From NCBI GenBank assembly GCA_002070605.1, contig MWDO01000011.1:1-59732 (forward strand): 59,732 nucleotides of DNA, written 5' to 3'. The notes under the pieces are model-generated. The model did no database searches. It had not been told where the DNA came from and saw nothing but the letters and a program-made list of their open reading frames with translations. Each line of letters starts with the position of its first letter. Within the stretch, counting starts at the first letter, position 1. Shown here piece after piece: positions 45,405 to 54,232 of this stretch. A program made the translations under genes and the position numbers. The DNA is from Spirochaetes bacterium ADurb.Bin133 (GTDB lineage Bacteria > Spirochaetota > GWE2-31-10 > MWDO01).

Positions 45405-46144
45405 TTTACTAAAATGCCGTAGAATAAGCCGGTAAAATTTATCATAACGTGAACCCAGACGGAGACGTTGATATAACCGGATTTTTTTCTTTCAAGCGAT
45501 AAAAATATACCGATTATAAACGAATACAGCGCGTTTGAAAGCGAATTTATGTGAAACAACGAAAATATTAGGGAGGTTATAATAACGTCGGCGTTAAATT
45601 TGTTTAAAAATTTCCCCAGCGAATCCTGTAAAAAACCTCGAAAAATTATCTCTTCCGCTACGGGCGCTACGACTATTATATAGCAAAACCATATCATTAT
45701 TTTCAAAGCGTTTTTGTCGTTTATTCCGTCAAATAGTTCAAGATAGCCTTGATTGGGGATCTTCATCCAGCTTTTGACGCTTTCAGGCAACGGGAGAATC
45801 TCAAATATTTGTATTATCGCTATTAATGACACAAAACCGACGAAAAAAGAGATTAGCGCGGGTCTAAACGCTTTTCCCATCGTAACAAACCAATTTTCGG
45901 CGCTAAACAAACAGATTTGTATGGTAAATATCTTCTTTAGAATAAAATATACGCCAAATATCAAAAGGTAGTTTAAAGTTATTAAAAACAGAGGCTCTCT
46001 GATAAAGACGTTTAGCCGCCCGGTAGCGCAACGATCGGAAACGACTTTGGTAATAAACAAAAACAGAGCGGGTATAACCAAAACGGCTAAGAAAAATAGA
46101 AGTCCTCTAATATTATACCATATTCGATATATTCCGGTTTTCAT
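45386..46144 (-). CDS. CPBP-family intramembrane glutamic endopeptidase
   Basis: The 252-residue inner-membrane protein has about seven hydrophobic segments and the Abi/CPBP motifs: EEIIFRG (E164, E165, R169), FSLFHIN (H198) and VHVMINF (H232, N236). Family members are intramembrane proteases related to CAAX prenyl proteases, often with protein-export or envelope roles; the substrate is unknown. Its ATG directly abuts the stop of the HtrA-like gene (TAAATG), so the two are coupled. It is the last gene of the long minus-strand run. Confidence 0.9.
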   Translation of the reverse strand: MKTGIYRIWYNIRGLLFFLAVLVIPALFLFITKVVSDRCATGRLNVFIREPLFLITLNYLLIFGVYFILKKIFTIQICLFSAENWFVTMGKAFRPALISFFVGFVSLIAIIQIFEILPLPESVKSWMKIPNQGYLELFDGINDKNALKIMIWFCYIIVVAPVAEEIIFRGFLQDSLGKFLNKFNADVIITSLIFSLFHINSLSNALYSFIIGIFLSLERKKSGYINVSVWVHVMINFTGLFYGILVNYLSNN

Positions 46145-47953
46145 TTACAATATGTTGTTTATTTCGACGTAGGCCGGAATAGTTACAACTCTCTCTATCA
46201 AGGAGGAGTCTTTACTTTTATAACTAGCCGTTAAGGCGATATATTTCTGTTTTTCAACATATTTTAGATCGTAAATTACTATCGGCGTATCTTCAAGGAT
46301 GCCGGCTTGAGCTCCTATCGAGCCTTTGTAGACTTTTTGAACTTTGTATTTCCTTGAAAAGATATTTTTATCGTAATATTCAAGTTCCACTCCGTAAATC
46401 AGAGTTATCAATTTTCTTTGAACGTCGTTTTCAAAGGCGGTTATAACGGGCAAATACGGCCGCTCTTCGAGTCTCGCAATCCTGTTATTAACGACGCCGT
46501 TTAGCTCGGTTTCAATGTTGATTAACATCGGATACCGTTTCCACGCCAACTGCTCCTGCGCGTCTTCGACCGTAGAGACTTTTACGCCGTCGATCGATCT
46601 TATAACTTCGCCCGGAGCAAAGCCCGCTTTTTCGGCGGATCCGTTGGGCATCACGTAGTAAACTTTTACTCTGTTATTTTCATTTAATATCCCCGCGCCT
46701 ATCCAGCATCGCTTTACCTCGCCGCCGTTGAAAAGGCGCGGGATCGCTTTGGATACCCACTGAAAAGGTATAGCAAAACTTATCCCCGCGTATTGAGGAA
46801 CGCCGGCGAATACTATCCCGATTACCTGTCCGGCGCTATCGATTAGCGGTCCGCCGGAATTTCCCGGATTGACCGCGGCGTCGATCTGAAAAGCCCGCCC
46901 AAGTTGAAAGAAAGATATCTCTTTGTTGCTGATTATGCCGGAGGTAACGGTGTTTTTTATCCCGATAGGATTGCCGATGGCGTAAATTTTATCGCCGAGA
47001 TTTACGTCGAGAGATCTGCCGAGAGTTAAGGTCGGCGCGTTATTTCTTGAGATTTTTAAAAGCGCAATATCAAAAACTTTATCGTAGCCGACGACCGTCG
47101 CCGGAATCTCCAAATCCGGATCCTCTTTGGTTACGACGTAAACGGCGCTGTATCCTTCGTATTTGGGATCGACGTGATCCGCTATAACGTGATGATTAGT
47201 CAATATATAGCCGTCGGCGCTGATAAAAAACCCCGTCCCGATAGATTTATCGATAAATCCCATCCCGTCTTTGACGTTCATCCCTTTATCGAGCAACACT
47301 TCTACGACCGATCCCAATATCTTTTCAAAATTCAGCTCGTTTAGAGATAACAACTCGGATTTATAACTTAAAAGTTCGGGGTATTTGGTAAGAAGTTCCG
47401 GATATAGCGTCGAATATTTTTCAAAGTCTGCGGCAAAAAAACCTTTGCTTTTTTTCTCATAACTGTATTTTAAGATTTCGTAAACTTTTTCTACCGGCAA
47501 CAATTTTTTGTCGGCCATCTCGTATTTAAGATTCATTTGGTTGAAAAAATCCGCCGAAAGATCGTATCTATTCATCAATTCGCGGTAAATATCCCCGATT
47601 TCAATCTCCGGCTCGGTATTAAGCGTATTAAGACTCAAAGCGTATCGAAGAGCGTCGTCGTATTTTTTTTCGTCGTAATTTCTCTTTATTTCCGCTTGTA
47701 TTATACCTTTCAAATCCTCGACGTATTTGCCAACCTCGTCCGCCGAATCTTTAGCCCCATTTTTCGACAAAATTTTATTCGATAAAACGTAAGCTTCAAA
47801 AATATCGATCTTTTTTTTATCGAGATTGTGTTTGATATTTTCAATACCGTAAGCAAAATGCGGCTCGTTCCCTTCGCCTTTCGACGACGATTTACAACTG
47901 AAAAGCAAAAATATCGTAACAATCAAAATGCAAGCGCTAACCGCCCTATTCAT
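46145..47953 (-). CDS. HtrA/DegP-like serine protease, lipoprotein form
   Basis: The 602-residue lipoprotein (lipobox LLFSC, C20) has an N-terminal helical region of about 190 residues, which is not typical of DegP. A trypsin-like domain follows with the triad His (LTNHHV, H255), Asp (FDIALL, D295) and Ser (NPGNSGGP, S366), then a PDZ domain (about 415-495, VMPNGSAEKAGFAPGEVI) and a C-terminal beta region. It should degrade or refold misfolded envelope proteins while tethered to a membrane. GGAGAG precedes the ATG. Confidence 0.92.
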   Translation of the reverse strand: MNRAVSACILIVTIFLLFSCKSSSKGEGNEPHFAYGIENIKHNLDKKKIDIFEAYVLSNKILSKNGAKDSADEVGKYVEDLKGIIQAEIKRNYDEKKYDDALRYALSLNTLNTEPEIEIGDIYRELMNRYDLSADFFNQMNLKYEMADKKLLPVEKVYEILKYSYEKKSKGFFAADFEKYSTLYPELLTKYPELLSYKSELLSLNELNFEKILGSVVEVLLDKGMNVKDGMGFIDKSIGTGFFISADGYILTNHHVIADHVDPKYEGYSAVYVVTKEDPDLEIPATVVGYDKVFDIALLKISRNNAPTLTLGRSLDVNLGDKIYAIGNPIGIKNTVTSGIISNKEISFFQLGRAFQIDAAVNPGNSGGPLIDSAGQVIGIVFAGVPQYAGISFAIPFQWVSKAIPRLFNGGEVKRCWIGAGILNENNRVKVYYVMPNGSAEKAGFAPGEVIRSIDGVKVSTVEDAQEQLAWKRYPMLINIETELNGVVNNRIARLEERPYLPVITAFENDVQRKLITLIYGVELEYYDKNIFSRKYKVQKVYKGSIGAQAGILEDTPIVIYDLKYVEKQKYIALTASYKSKDSSLIERVVTIPAYVEINNIL

Positions 47954-47983
47954 AATCTCTCCATTTTCATCGCGAACATTTAT

Positions 47984-49939
47984 TTATTCACGGTTATCAA
48001 TAAGATATATTTCGCTATCGATAACAAACAGTTTAAAATTTAAATTATCGTTTATTATATCAGAATTTTCAAAATAATATTTCTCGTTTTTGTCTAAAAA
48101 ATAACCCGACGTTTTTTTACCGTCGGTAAAAACAATTTTATCCGGTACGTCAACTTTTTTAATATCCCTGTAAGAAACAATATACCAATTATTCTTTTTA
48201 ATCTCCTCTTTACTCGAGAATGTTTTGATATTAATCAACTTCCCGGACTCGATTTTCGACAATCTTACCGGCTCTCCATTTTTCAGTTCGACTTGATAAT
48301 CGTAAACGCCGTCGTAATCAATATCTAATTTATTGTAAGACGTTCCGTTCGGATATTCCGTTACCGAAGACTCGTATATCCCGTCCAAATTTGTATCCCA
48401 GTTTTTGACGGAATAGTTCGGTTCTATATCTTCTCTATAATAGTAGTAGTCGGAAAAATCGCTCTCTTTACAAAAAACGGTTTTCAATTTACCGTTAGCA
48501 TATCTCTCGATAATCTCAAAACTCCCGTCCTTATCGGCATCTTTCAATTTTTCATAGATTACGCCGTTTTTATAAAATTCTTTCTCTTCTATCGCGCCGT
48601 CGTAATCCAAATCTATATCTCTCCGGTTAATTTGACCGTCGGTATATCTCGATATCGAATAAAAATCGCCAAAAGTCTCCTTTTTATCTATATAGTTGCG
48701 ATAAATTTTTTCGTCGATATTTTTGAGAATATCGACGTTCAGATAGAGAGCAGACTTGACCGCGGTAATTTTCTCGGTTAATTTGCCCGAATTGTATATA
48801 TCGATCGTTACGACCGACGAATCGTAAGGATTAAAACGCGCTTCTTTATAATCGGAGTTTCTTCCTTCGTAAACGGTAAACGTCTCAATTTTTCCGTCCT
48901 CAAAATAGGTATATTTGTACTCGTACGCTCCGTCCTGATTTTTATCGACAACGCGGGATCTTACGTCGCCCGACGTTATAACGTATAACTCCTCCCAATT
49001 TCCGTCGTTATCGGCGTCTTCTATCCTTTCTCCGCTATATTTTAAGATATTTTCGCTTAAAGCGGCGTTTTTGGATATTATCGAATATAAATTTCTGTTT
49101 TTGAGAATATCAAAAGTTTCGGCATAACGTTGCCCGTTTATCTCGCTCCATTCCTGAAGGGCGGACAAAACGTCGGGCGTTTTCAAACTCGAAGATTTCA
49201 TTATTAGGTTATATAGTATCTCTCTTTGATAATATCCGTCTAACGACTTAGAGGCTTTCAAGGAAAAGTAGTCGTCCAAACATTTTTTTATACCGTTTGC
49301 CGGAGAGCGCAAAACCGATAACAGAAGAATTTTGCTTTTTGAATACCCGTTAGCGTTTAGGACCGAAATTTTTCTCTGAAATTCGTTAGAATCGATTTTA
49401 TTCAAAATAATTTTTGATTTTAGGTCAAAATATTCAAATTCTATCGAATTATATCGATTACGGGCTTCTTTTAGAATATTCTCTATATCCGAAAGATCTT
49501 TTGATAAAAAAACGGTCTCAATATAGCCGATATAGTCGTTTAGCAGATCAATATTAGGAATAGAGAGTATTTCTTTATAAACTTTTTTTGCATAGTCGTA
49601 ATCTCGAGTTTTCAAAGAGATATCTTTGACGTGATTTAGAATTTCGTATGCCGATAGGAAATAGTTATTTTTTATATTTTTAATAATATTTCGCGAATTC
49701 TCCATTTTTATGTAGAGAACGTCTCTTGAGTCGCCTAAAAGCTCGTTTTTCAGATAAAAATATTCGGGGATATTTAGCGCAAATTCATTCGCGCCCTTCA
49801 AAACATCTTCAGCCAAAGCGTTTTTGCCGGCTCTATAACTGTCGTAAGCTCTACGTATCTTCAGTTTGGCTATATCTATTTCCGAGGAGAATAAATTAAC
49901 GGCAAATAAAAATAAAATTAATCCTAACGCTCTCTTCAT
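47984..49939 (-). CDS. Secreted protein with helical N-half and six DxDxDG-type repeats
   Basis: The 651-residue product has a signal peptide (KRALGLILFLFAVNLFSS), about 270 residues of helical, TPR-like sequence, and a C-terminal half with repeated motifs resembling calcium-binding loops: DADNDGNWEE, DKNQDGAYEYK, DLDYDGAIEEK, DADKDGSFEI, DTNLDGIYES and DIDYDGVYDY. Each loop is followed by a beta strand and a short F/Y-x-x-G-K turn, giving units of about 40-50 residues. It overlaps the mutase gene by ATGA, so it is co-translated with a cell-wall enzyme. Function unknown; an envelope calcium-dependent scaffold is one possibility. Confidence 0.75.
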   Translation of the reverse strand: MKRALGLILFLFAVNLFSSEIDIAKLKIRRAYDSYRAGKNALAEDVLKGANEFALNIPEYFYLKNELLGDSRDVLYIKMENSRNIIKNIKNNYFLSAYEILNHVKDISLKTRDYDYAKKVYKEILSIPNIDLLNDYIGYIETVFLSKDLSDIENILKEARNRYNSIEFEYFDLKSKIILNKIDSNEFQRKISVLNANGYSKSKILLLSVLRSPANGIKKCLDDYFSLKASKSLDGYYQREILYNLIMKSSSLKTPDVLSALQEWSEINGQRYAETFDILKNRNLYSIISKNAALSENILKYSGERIEDADNDGNWEELYVITSGDVRSRVVDKNQDGAYEYKYTYFEDGKIETFTVYEGRNSDYKEARFNPYDSSVVTIDIYNSGKLTEKITAVKSALYLNVDILKNIDEKIYRNYIDKKETFGDFYSISRYTDGQINRRDIDLDYDGAIEEKEFYKNGVIYEKLKDADKDGSFEIIERYANGKLKTVFCKESDFSDYYYYREDIEPNYSVKNWDTNLDGIYESSVTEYPNGTSYNKLDIDYDGVYDYQVELKNGEPVRLSKIESGKLINIKTFSSKEEIKKNNWYIVSYRDIKKVDVPDKIVFTDGKKTSGYFLDKNEKYYFENSDIINDNLNFKLFVIDSEIYLIDNRE

Positions 49940-51279
49940 TTAAAACCGCATAAAACGCTAATTTCCCTTATCAACTCTTCGGCGGAATTCCCGTCTTCCG
50001 CCTCGACAAATACCCTTGCGATCAGCTCCGTGTTGCTAAGTCTGATCAACGCCCAACTACTCTTAAAATCAATCCTGATACCGTCCTGCGTATCAAAAAT
50101 TCCTTCTTTGTATCTGGCTCGAAGTTTCTCTTCAAGGGCTTTGATATCCACGCCGCTCGCCGAATATTTTTCCTTTACAAAAGTATATTTCGGTATTTCC
50201 GACGCTAAATCTTTAATTCCCTTATTCTCCATGGACAACGCTTCGAGAATCAGCGCGATACCTACCGAGGCGTCCCGGCATTTATTGACTTCCGGGAATA
50301 TTACTCCGCCGTTGCCCTCGCCGCCTATCTTCGAGCCGATCTCCTCCATCTTCTCCGTTACGTTTATCTCGCCGGTCGGGACTCTAAACGTCCGTCCTCC
50401 GTATTTTTTAACGACCTCCTCGACCATTCTTGATGTGCTGGTATTTATAACTACGTCGGTTTTTCCCCCGCGTTTAAAATATTGAGATACCGCTAACGCC
50501 AGCGTGTACTCTTCGGAAAGTATCGTCCCGTCGGAATCGGCTAAAACCAGCCTGTCGCCGTCGGGATCGAGCGCGAACCCTATATCGACGCTCTTCGTCT
50601 TAATAAAATCGGTAAAGGCGACAAGATTTGCCGGCGTCGGTTCGGGCGGATGCGAAAAGTATCCGGTCGGCTCGATATTAATCGCCTCTATTTGACATCC
50701 AAATTCCTTAAGAAGTTTTATCGTATGCTCGCCGCCGGCTCCGTTTACCGTATCCAGAGCGACTCTCAACCTCTTCTTTTTTACCTTTTCTTTGTCTATC
50801 ATATTGGAAACTTTTTTTATATGAATATTAGGAATATCGGCGCCCGCCCGACGCTTTCCAATTTTATCGTAACCGGCGTATTTAAACTCTTTTTTATTAT
50901 ATAGCTCGGATAATTTGGCAAACTCCGCCGGCGATATAAACTTACCTTTACTATTTACGAGTTTTAGAGCGTTCCACTCTAAAGGATTGTGGCTTGCCGT
51001 AACTACTATGCCGCCGGCGTAATTATTATCGGCTACGCCAAAAAGAACTACCGGAGTAGGAACTATCCCGATATCGACGACGTCTCTGCCGCAAAAATTC
51101 ATAACGCCGCAAACTATATCGGTAATCATATCGCCCGTTACTCTCGAATCCCGTCCGATCAGTATCGCCCCTTCCGGCAATATCATAGAAAAAGCCGATA
51201 GATAGTCGGTCAGTATTTGCGGAGTCAACGAATCCCCTACAATCCCTCTTATACCGGATATTGACGCTTTTAACGACAT
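49936..51279 (-). CDS. Phosphohexomutase, phosphoglucosamine mutase/phosphomannomutase type
   Basis: The alpha-D-phosphohexomutase family moves phosphate between C6 and C1 of hexose phosphates. The 447 residues match the length of GlmM. The phosphoserine loop is VVTASHNPLEWNALK (S96), the metal loop ALDPDGDRLVL (about 238), the sugar-binding loop GEGNGGVIFPE and the C-terminal phosphate loop near LIRLSNTELIARVFVEA. Position beside ftsH and envelope genes favours glucosamine-6-phosphate (peptidoglycan precursor supply), but phosphomannomutase activity cannot be excluded. GGAG precedes the ATG. It overlaps the next gene by four bases. Confidence 0.9.
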   Translation of the reverse strand: MSLKASISGIRGIVGDSLTPQILTDYLSAFSMILPEGAILIGRDSRVTGDMITDIVCGVMNFCGRDVVDIGIVPTPVVLFGVADNNYAGGIVVTASHNPLEWNALKLVNSKGKFISPAEFAKLSELYNKKEFKYAGYDKIGKRRAGADIPNIHIKKVSNMIDKEKVKKKRLRVALDTVNGAGGEHTIKLLKEFGCQIEAINIEPTGYFSHPPEPTPANLVAFTDFIKTKSVDIGFALDPDGDRLVLADSDGTILSEEYTLALAVSQYFKRGGKTDVVINTSTSRMVEEVVKKYGGRTFRVPTGEINVTEKMEEIGSKIGGEGNGGVIFPEVNKCRDASVGIALILEALSMENKGIKDLASEIPKYTFVKEKYSASGVDIKALEEKLRARYKEGIFDTQDGIRIDFKSSWALIRLSNTELIARVFVEAEDGNSAEELIREISVLCGFK

Positions 51280-51323
51280 AGGCGAGCTCCATTATATTTA
51301 GACTTAACTCAAATTATATGCAA

Positions 51324-53339
51324 CTAATCTTCTTTACCGTTTTCTACGTTTTCTTTTAACTCATCGGCTTTTTCGTTATCATCTTCTTCATCTTTGGAAG
51401 ATTTAGCGCCGTCAGAGCCGTTTTTATCCAAAATCGTGGTAGAATTTATATTATGCTTGGGAGTTATACCCAAAAAGCTGTAAATCTCTTCGGCGTCGAG
51501 CGTCTCTTTTTCAAACAACTTCTCGGCAAGTTTGATAAGATTATCTTTATTTTGATTAAGAATATCTTTAGCCCTGTTATACTGTTCGGTAATAATAAGT
51601 TTTATCTCGGAGTCGATAATCTCGGCGGTCTTTTCGGAATAATCTTTATGCGTCGCTATCTCCTTGCCGATAAATATCGGCTCGTCTTTCTGTCCGTAAG
51701 ATATAGGTCCCAACTTATCGTTCATACCCCATTGAGTTACCATCTTTCTGGCTAATTCCGACGCCCGGCTAATATCGTTCATCGCTCCGGTGCAGATATC
51801 TCCGATAATTATCTCTTCGGCTACTCTCCCCCCCATTAATATACAGATGTTATCCAATATTTTGAGTTTGGAAAGATGAAACTCGTCGCTATCTGGAAGC
51901 ATCGACGTAACCCCCAACGCCATACCTCTGGGTATAATAGAAACTTTATGTATAGGATCCGCGTTGTCGACAAACATTCCTACAATAGTATGCCCCGCTT
52001 CGTGATAACTTGTTATCCTTTTATCTTTCGGCGGGATAAGTTTGGACTTTCTGGCTACCCCCATCAACGCTTTATCTCTGGATTCTTCAAACTCCTCCAT
52101 GGACACTTTGCTTTTTCCCAACCTCGCGGCGAGTAGAGCCGCCTCGTTTACCATGTTAGCTATGTCCGCTCCGGAAAATCCGGGAGTAGACCGCGCTAAT
52201 CTCTTCAAATCGACTTTCTTTGACAACGCGACCTTTTTGGTGTGAATCTTAAATATCTCCTCGCGCCCTTTGACGTCAGGATTGTCGACGACTACCTGTC
52301 TGTCAAACCTCCCCGGTCTCAGCAACGCCGGGTCTAAAACGTCAGGTCTATTGGTCGCCGCTACAAGTATGACCCCAATCGTCGGATCAAATCCGTCCAT
52401 CTCGACGAGAAGTTGATTGAGAGTTTGTTCCCTTTCGTCGTGCCCGCCGCCGTATCCGGCTCCTCTGGTTCTTCCGACGGCGTCAAGCTCGTCGATAAAC
52501 AGTATGCACGGCGCGTTCTTTCGCCCTTGATCAAACAGATCGCGGACTCTCGAAGCTCCGACGCCGACAAACATCTCAAGGAAGTCCGAACCGCTCATAT
52601 AAAAAAACGGAACTCCCGCTTCTCCGGCGACGGCTCGAGCCAACAAAGTTTTTCCCGTCCCGGGAGGACCTACGAGCAAAACTCCTTTTGGTATCTTTGC
52701 GCCGATTCTGGTAAATCTATGCGGATCTTTCAAAAACTCTATTACTTCGGCCAGCTCCATTTTCGCCTCGTCCACTCCGGTGACGTCGTTAAACGTATAT
52801 TTCTCTTTAGAATCGTACTTCTTAGCTTTGGATTTGCCGAAAGAAAAAGCCCTATTGCCCTGCCCCTGAAATTGACGAAACATCATCCATATAACAAACA
52901 CTAAAACAATTATAGGAAGGATATTGAACAAAAACATAGTAAAAAAAGGATTCTGGTCGGATTCGGTCTTAAATATAATATTATTTTCATTAAGAAGCCT
53001 GTAAAGTTCGCCGTTATCCCAAATAGGCGGTATCATAGTGGTGAATTCTATATCCGCCGAAGCCCCTTTTCTATATACTCCTGATATTTTACCGTTTTCC
53101 ATGATAAGCAGAGGCTTTCCTATATCCGAAATAATCCTGCCGTCTTCCTCTTTTATTAAAGATATAAATTCGTTATATGTTATGGTATTTGTAGTTTGAT
53201 ACTGAGTGTAAAAAAAATACATTAAAATAATAGCCGCCAAAGCGATGCCGACCAAAGCCATTCTGCCCGGTCCCCCCTGAGGTTGCCGATCTTGCGGTAA
53301 TTTTGGATCTATCTTTTTCTTATCGTTGCCGTCGCTCAA
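51324..53339 (-). CDS. ftsH: ATP-dependent zinc metalloprotease FtsH
   Basis: FtsH is a membrane-anchored AAA+ protease that degrades misfolded and regulatory proteins. The 671-residue product has two membrane segments (about 28-46 and 136-154) around a periplasmic domain. The AAA domain contains Walker A GPPGTGKT (224-231), Walker [14 protein letters not shown] and the pore loop region [11 protein letters not shown], and the second region of homology is present. The zinc motif is HEAGH (446-450). The C-terminus is very acidic ([18 protein letters not shown]). The start codon is TTG at 53339, supported by AGGAGA seven bases upstream. It lies 45 bases before the mutase gene. Confidence 0.97.
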   Translation of the reverse strand: MSDGNDKKKIDPKLPQDRQPQGGPGRMALVGIALAAIILMYFFYTQYQTTNTITYNEFISLIKEEDGRIISDIGKPLLIMENGKISGVYRKGASADIEFTTMIPPIWDNGELYRLLNENNIIFKTESDQNPFFTMFLFNILPIIVLVFVIWMMFRQFQGQGNRAFSFGKSKAKKYDSKEKYTFNDVTGVDEAKMELAEVIEFLKDPHRFTRIGAKIPKGVLLVGPPGTGKTLLARAVAGEAGVPFFYMSGSDFLEMFVGVGASRVRDLFDQGRKNAPCILFIDELDAVGRTRGAGYGGGHDEREQTLNQLLVEMDGFDPTIGVILVAATNRPDVLDPALLRPGRFDRQVVVDNPDVKGREEIFKIHTKKVALSKKVDLKRLARSTPGFSGADIANMVNEAALLAARLGKSKVSMEEFEESRDKALMGVARKSKLIPPKDKRITSYHEAGHTIVGMFVDNADPIHKVSIIPRGMALGVTSMLPDSDEFHLSKLKILDNICILMGGRVAEEIIIGDICTGAMNDISRASELARKMVTQWGMNDKLGPISYGQKDEPIFIGKEIATHKDYSEKTAEIIDSEIKLIITEQYNRAKDILNQNKDNLIKLAEKLFEKETLDAEEIYSFLGITPKHNINSTTILDKNGSDGAKSSKDEEDDNEKADELKENVENGKED

Positions 53340-53423
53340 TTTGTTCTCCTGATATATACCGATTATCTATTAATCGTTTTTTATAGATTATATGAAATTA
53401 ACCTTTTTTGATAAAAAAGACAA

Positions 53424-54206
53424 CTAATTTACAAAATAATTAGTATCCCGCTCAAATATCTTTTTGATAATCGTCATATCTTTTCTGAAGTCGTTCAGCT
53501 CTTTTGTAGAATTCTTTCTCGCTTCGTTTGTAATCTTGCTGTTTTTGGGGATTATCGACGCGATTTTATCGAGCGGATAACTTCCCTCTCCGTAATGAAG
53601 ATGACTATCGTAATAACTTTTAAAGTCTCCGTCGGTAAGATGATACATAGTCGGCGACAACGCTATAAATTCTTTGAGGTATTCCAGATAGTCTCTCTTT
53701 TGATAATTTGCCGAACATATAGCGTGCCCTATATCGAGACAAAAGCCGACGCCGCAGTTTTTCATTATCATATCTATCTCCTCTACGGTTTTACCGACGC
53801 AAACCATATCGTTTAAAAGCCCTAAATACGGCTTGTTTTCTATTATCATTCTGCTATCGTAATTCTCCTTGATTTGACGAATGGTTTCGTTAACGTCCCC
53901 CTCTACGCCGGGGTGTATTATGATAAAGTCCGCGTCTAAGGCGTCGGCGCACCTTTTGGACTCGTCCAATATTTTTCTATTTGAAACGCTCGACTCCTTT
54001 TTTGACAGATTAAGCCCGTTCCCGAAATGCGGGGCGTGAATAGTAAAAGGAATATCGAGTCTCTTCCAATGATTAACAATAGTCTCATATGTGTCATTTA
54101 GAGCGTACAACTCTATATAATCGCAATACTTCTCGCGATGCAACTCTACAGCTTCCTTTATCAATCCTTTATTTGTAGACCAAAGTTTCAATCCGTAACT
54201 ATTCAC
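53424..54206 (-). CDS. Sugar phosphate isomerase/epimerase-like TIM-barrel protein
   Basis: The 260-residue product fits the xylose-isomerase/AP-endonuclease-2-like barrel. Likely metal ligands are in IIENKPYLG (Glu), FCLDIGHAIC (Asp, His), YHLTDGD (His, Asp) and HLHYGEG (His, Glu), with IIHPGVEGD on an earlier strand. It could be a sugar isomerase/epimerase or an endonuclease IV relative; the length and loop pattern fit the former better. The start is GTG at 54206 because GGAGGAATC precedes it; the longer frame overlapping guaA lacks a site. It lies 26 bases downstream of guaA. Confidence 0.78.
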   Translation of the reverse strand: MNSYGLKLWSTNKGLIKEAVELHREKYCDYIELYALNDTYETIVNHWKRLDIPFTIHAPHFGNGLNLSKKESSVSNRKILDESKRCADALDADFIIIHPGVEGDVNETIRQIKENYDSRMIIENKPYLGLLNDMVCVGKTVEEIDMIMKNCGVGFCLDIGHAICSANYQKRDYLEYLKEFIALSPTMYHLTDGDFKSYYDSHLHYGEGSYPLDKIASIIPKNSKITNEARKNSTKELNDFRKDMTIIKKIFERDTNYFVN

Positions 54207-54232
54207 GATTCCTCCGGTATGTTTGGTTTGAA

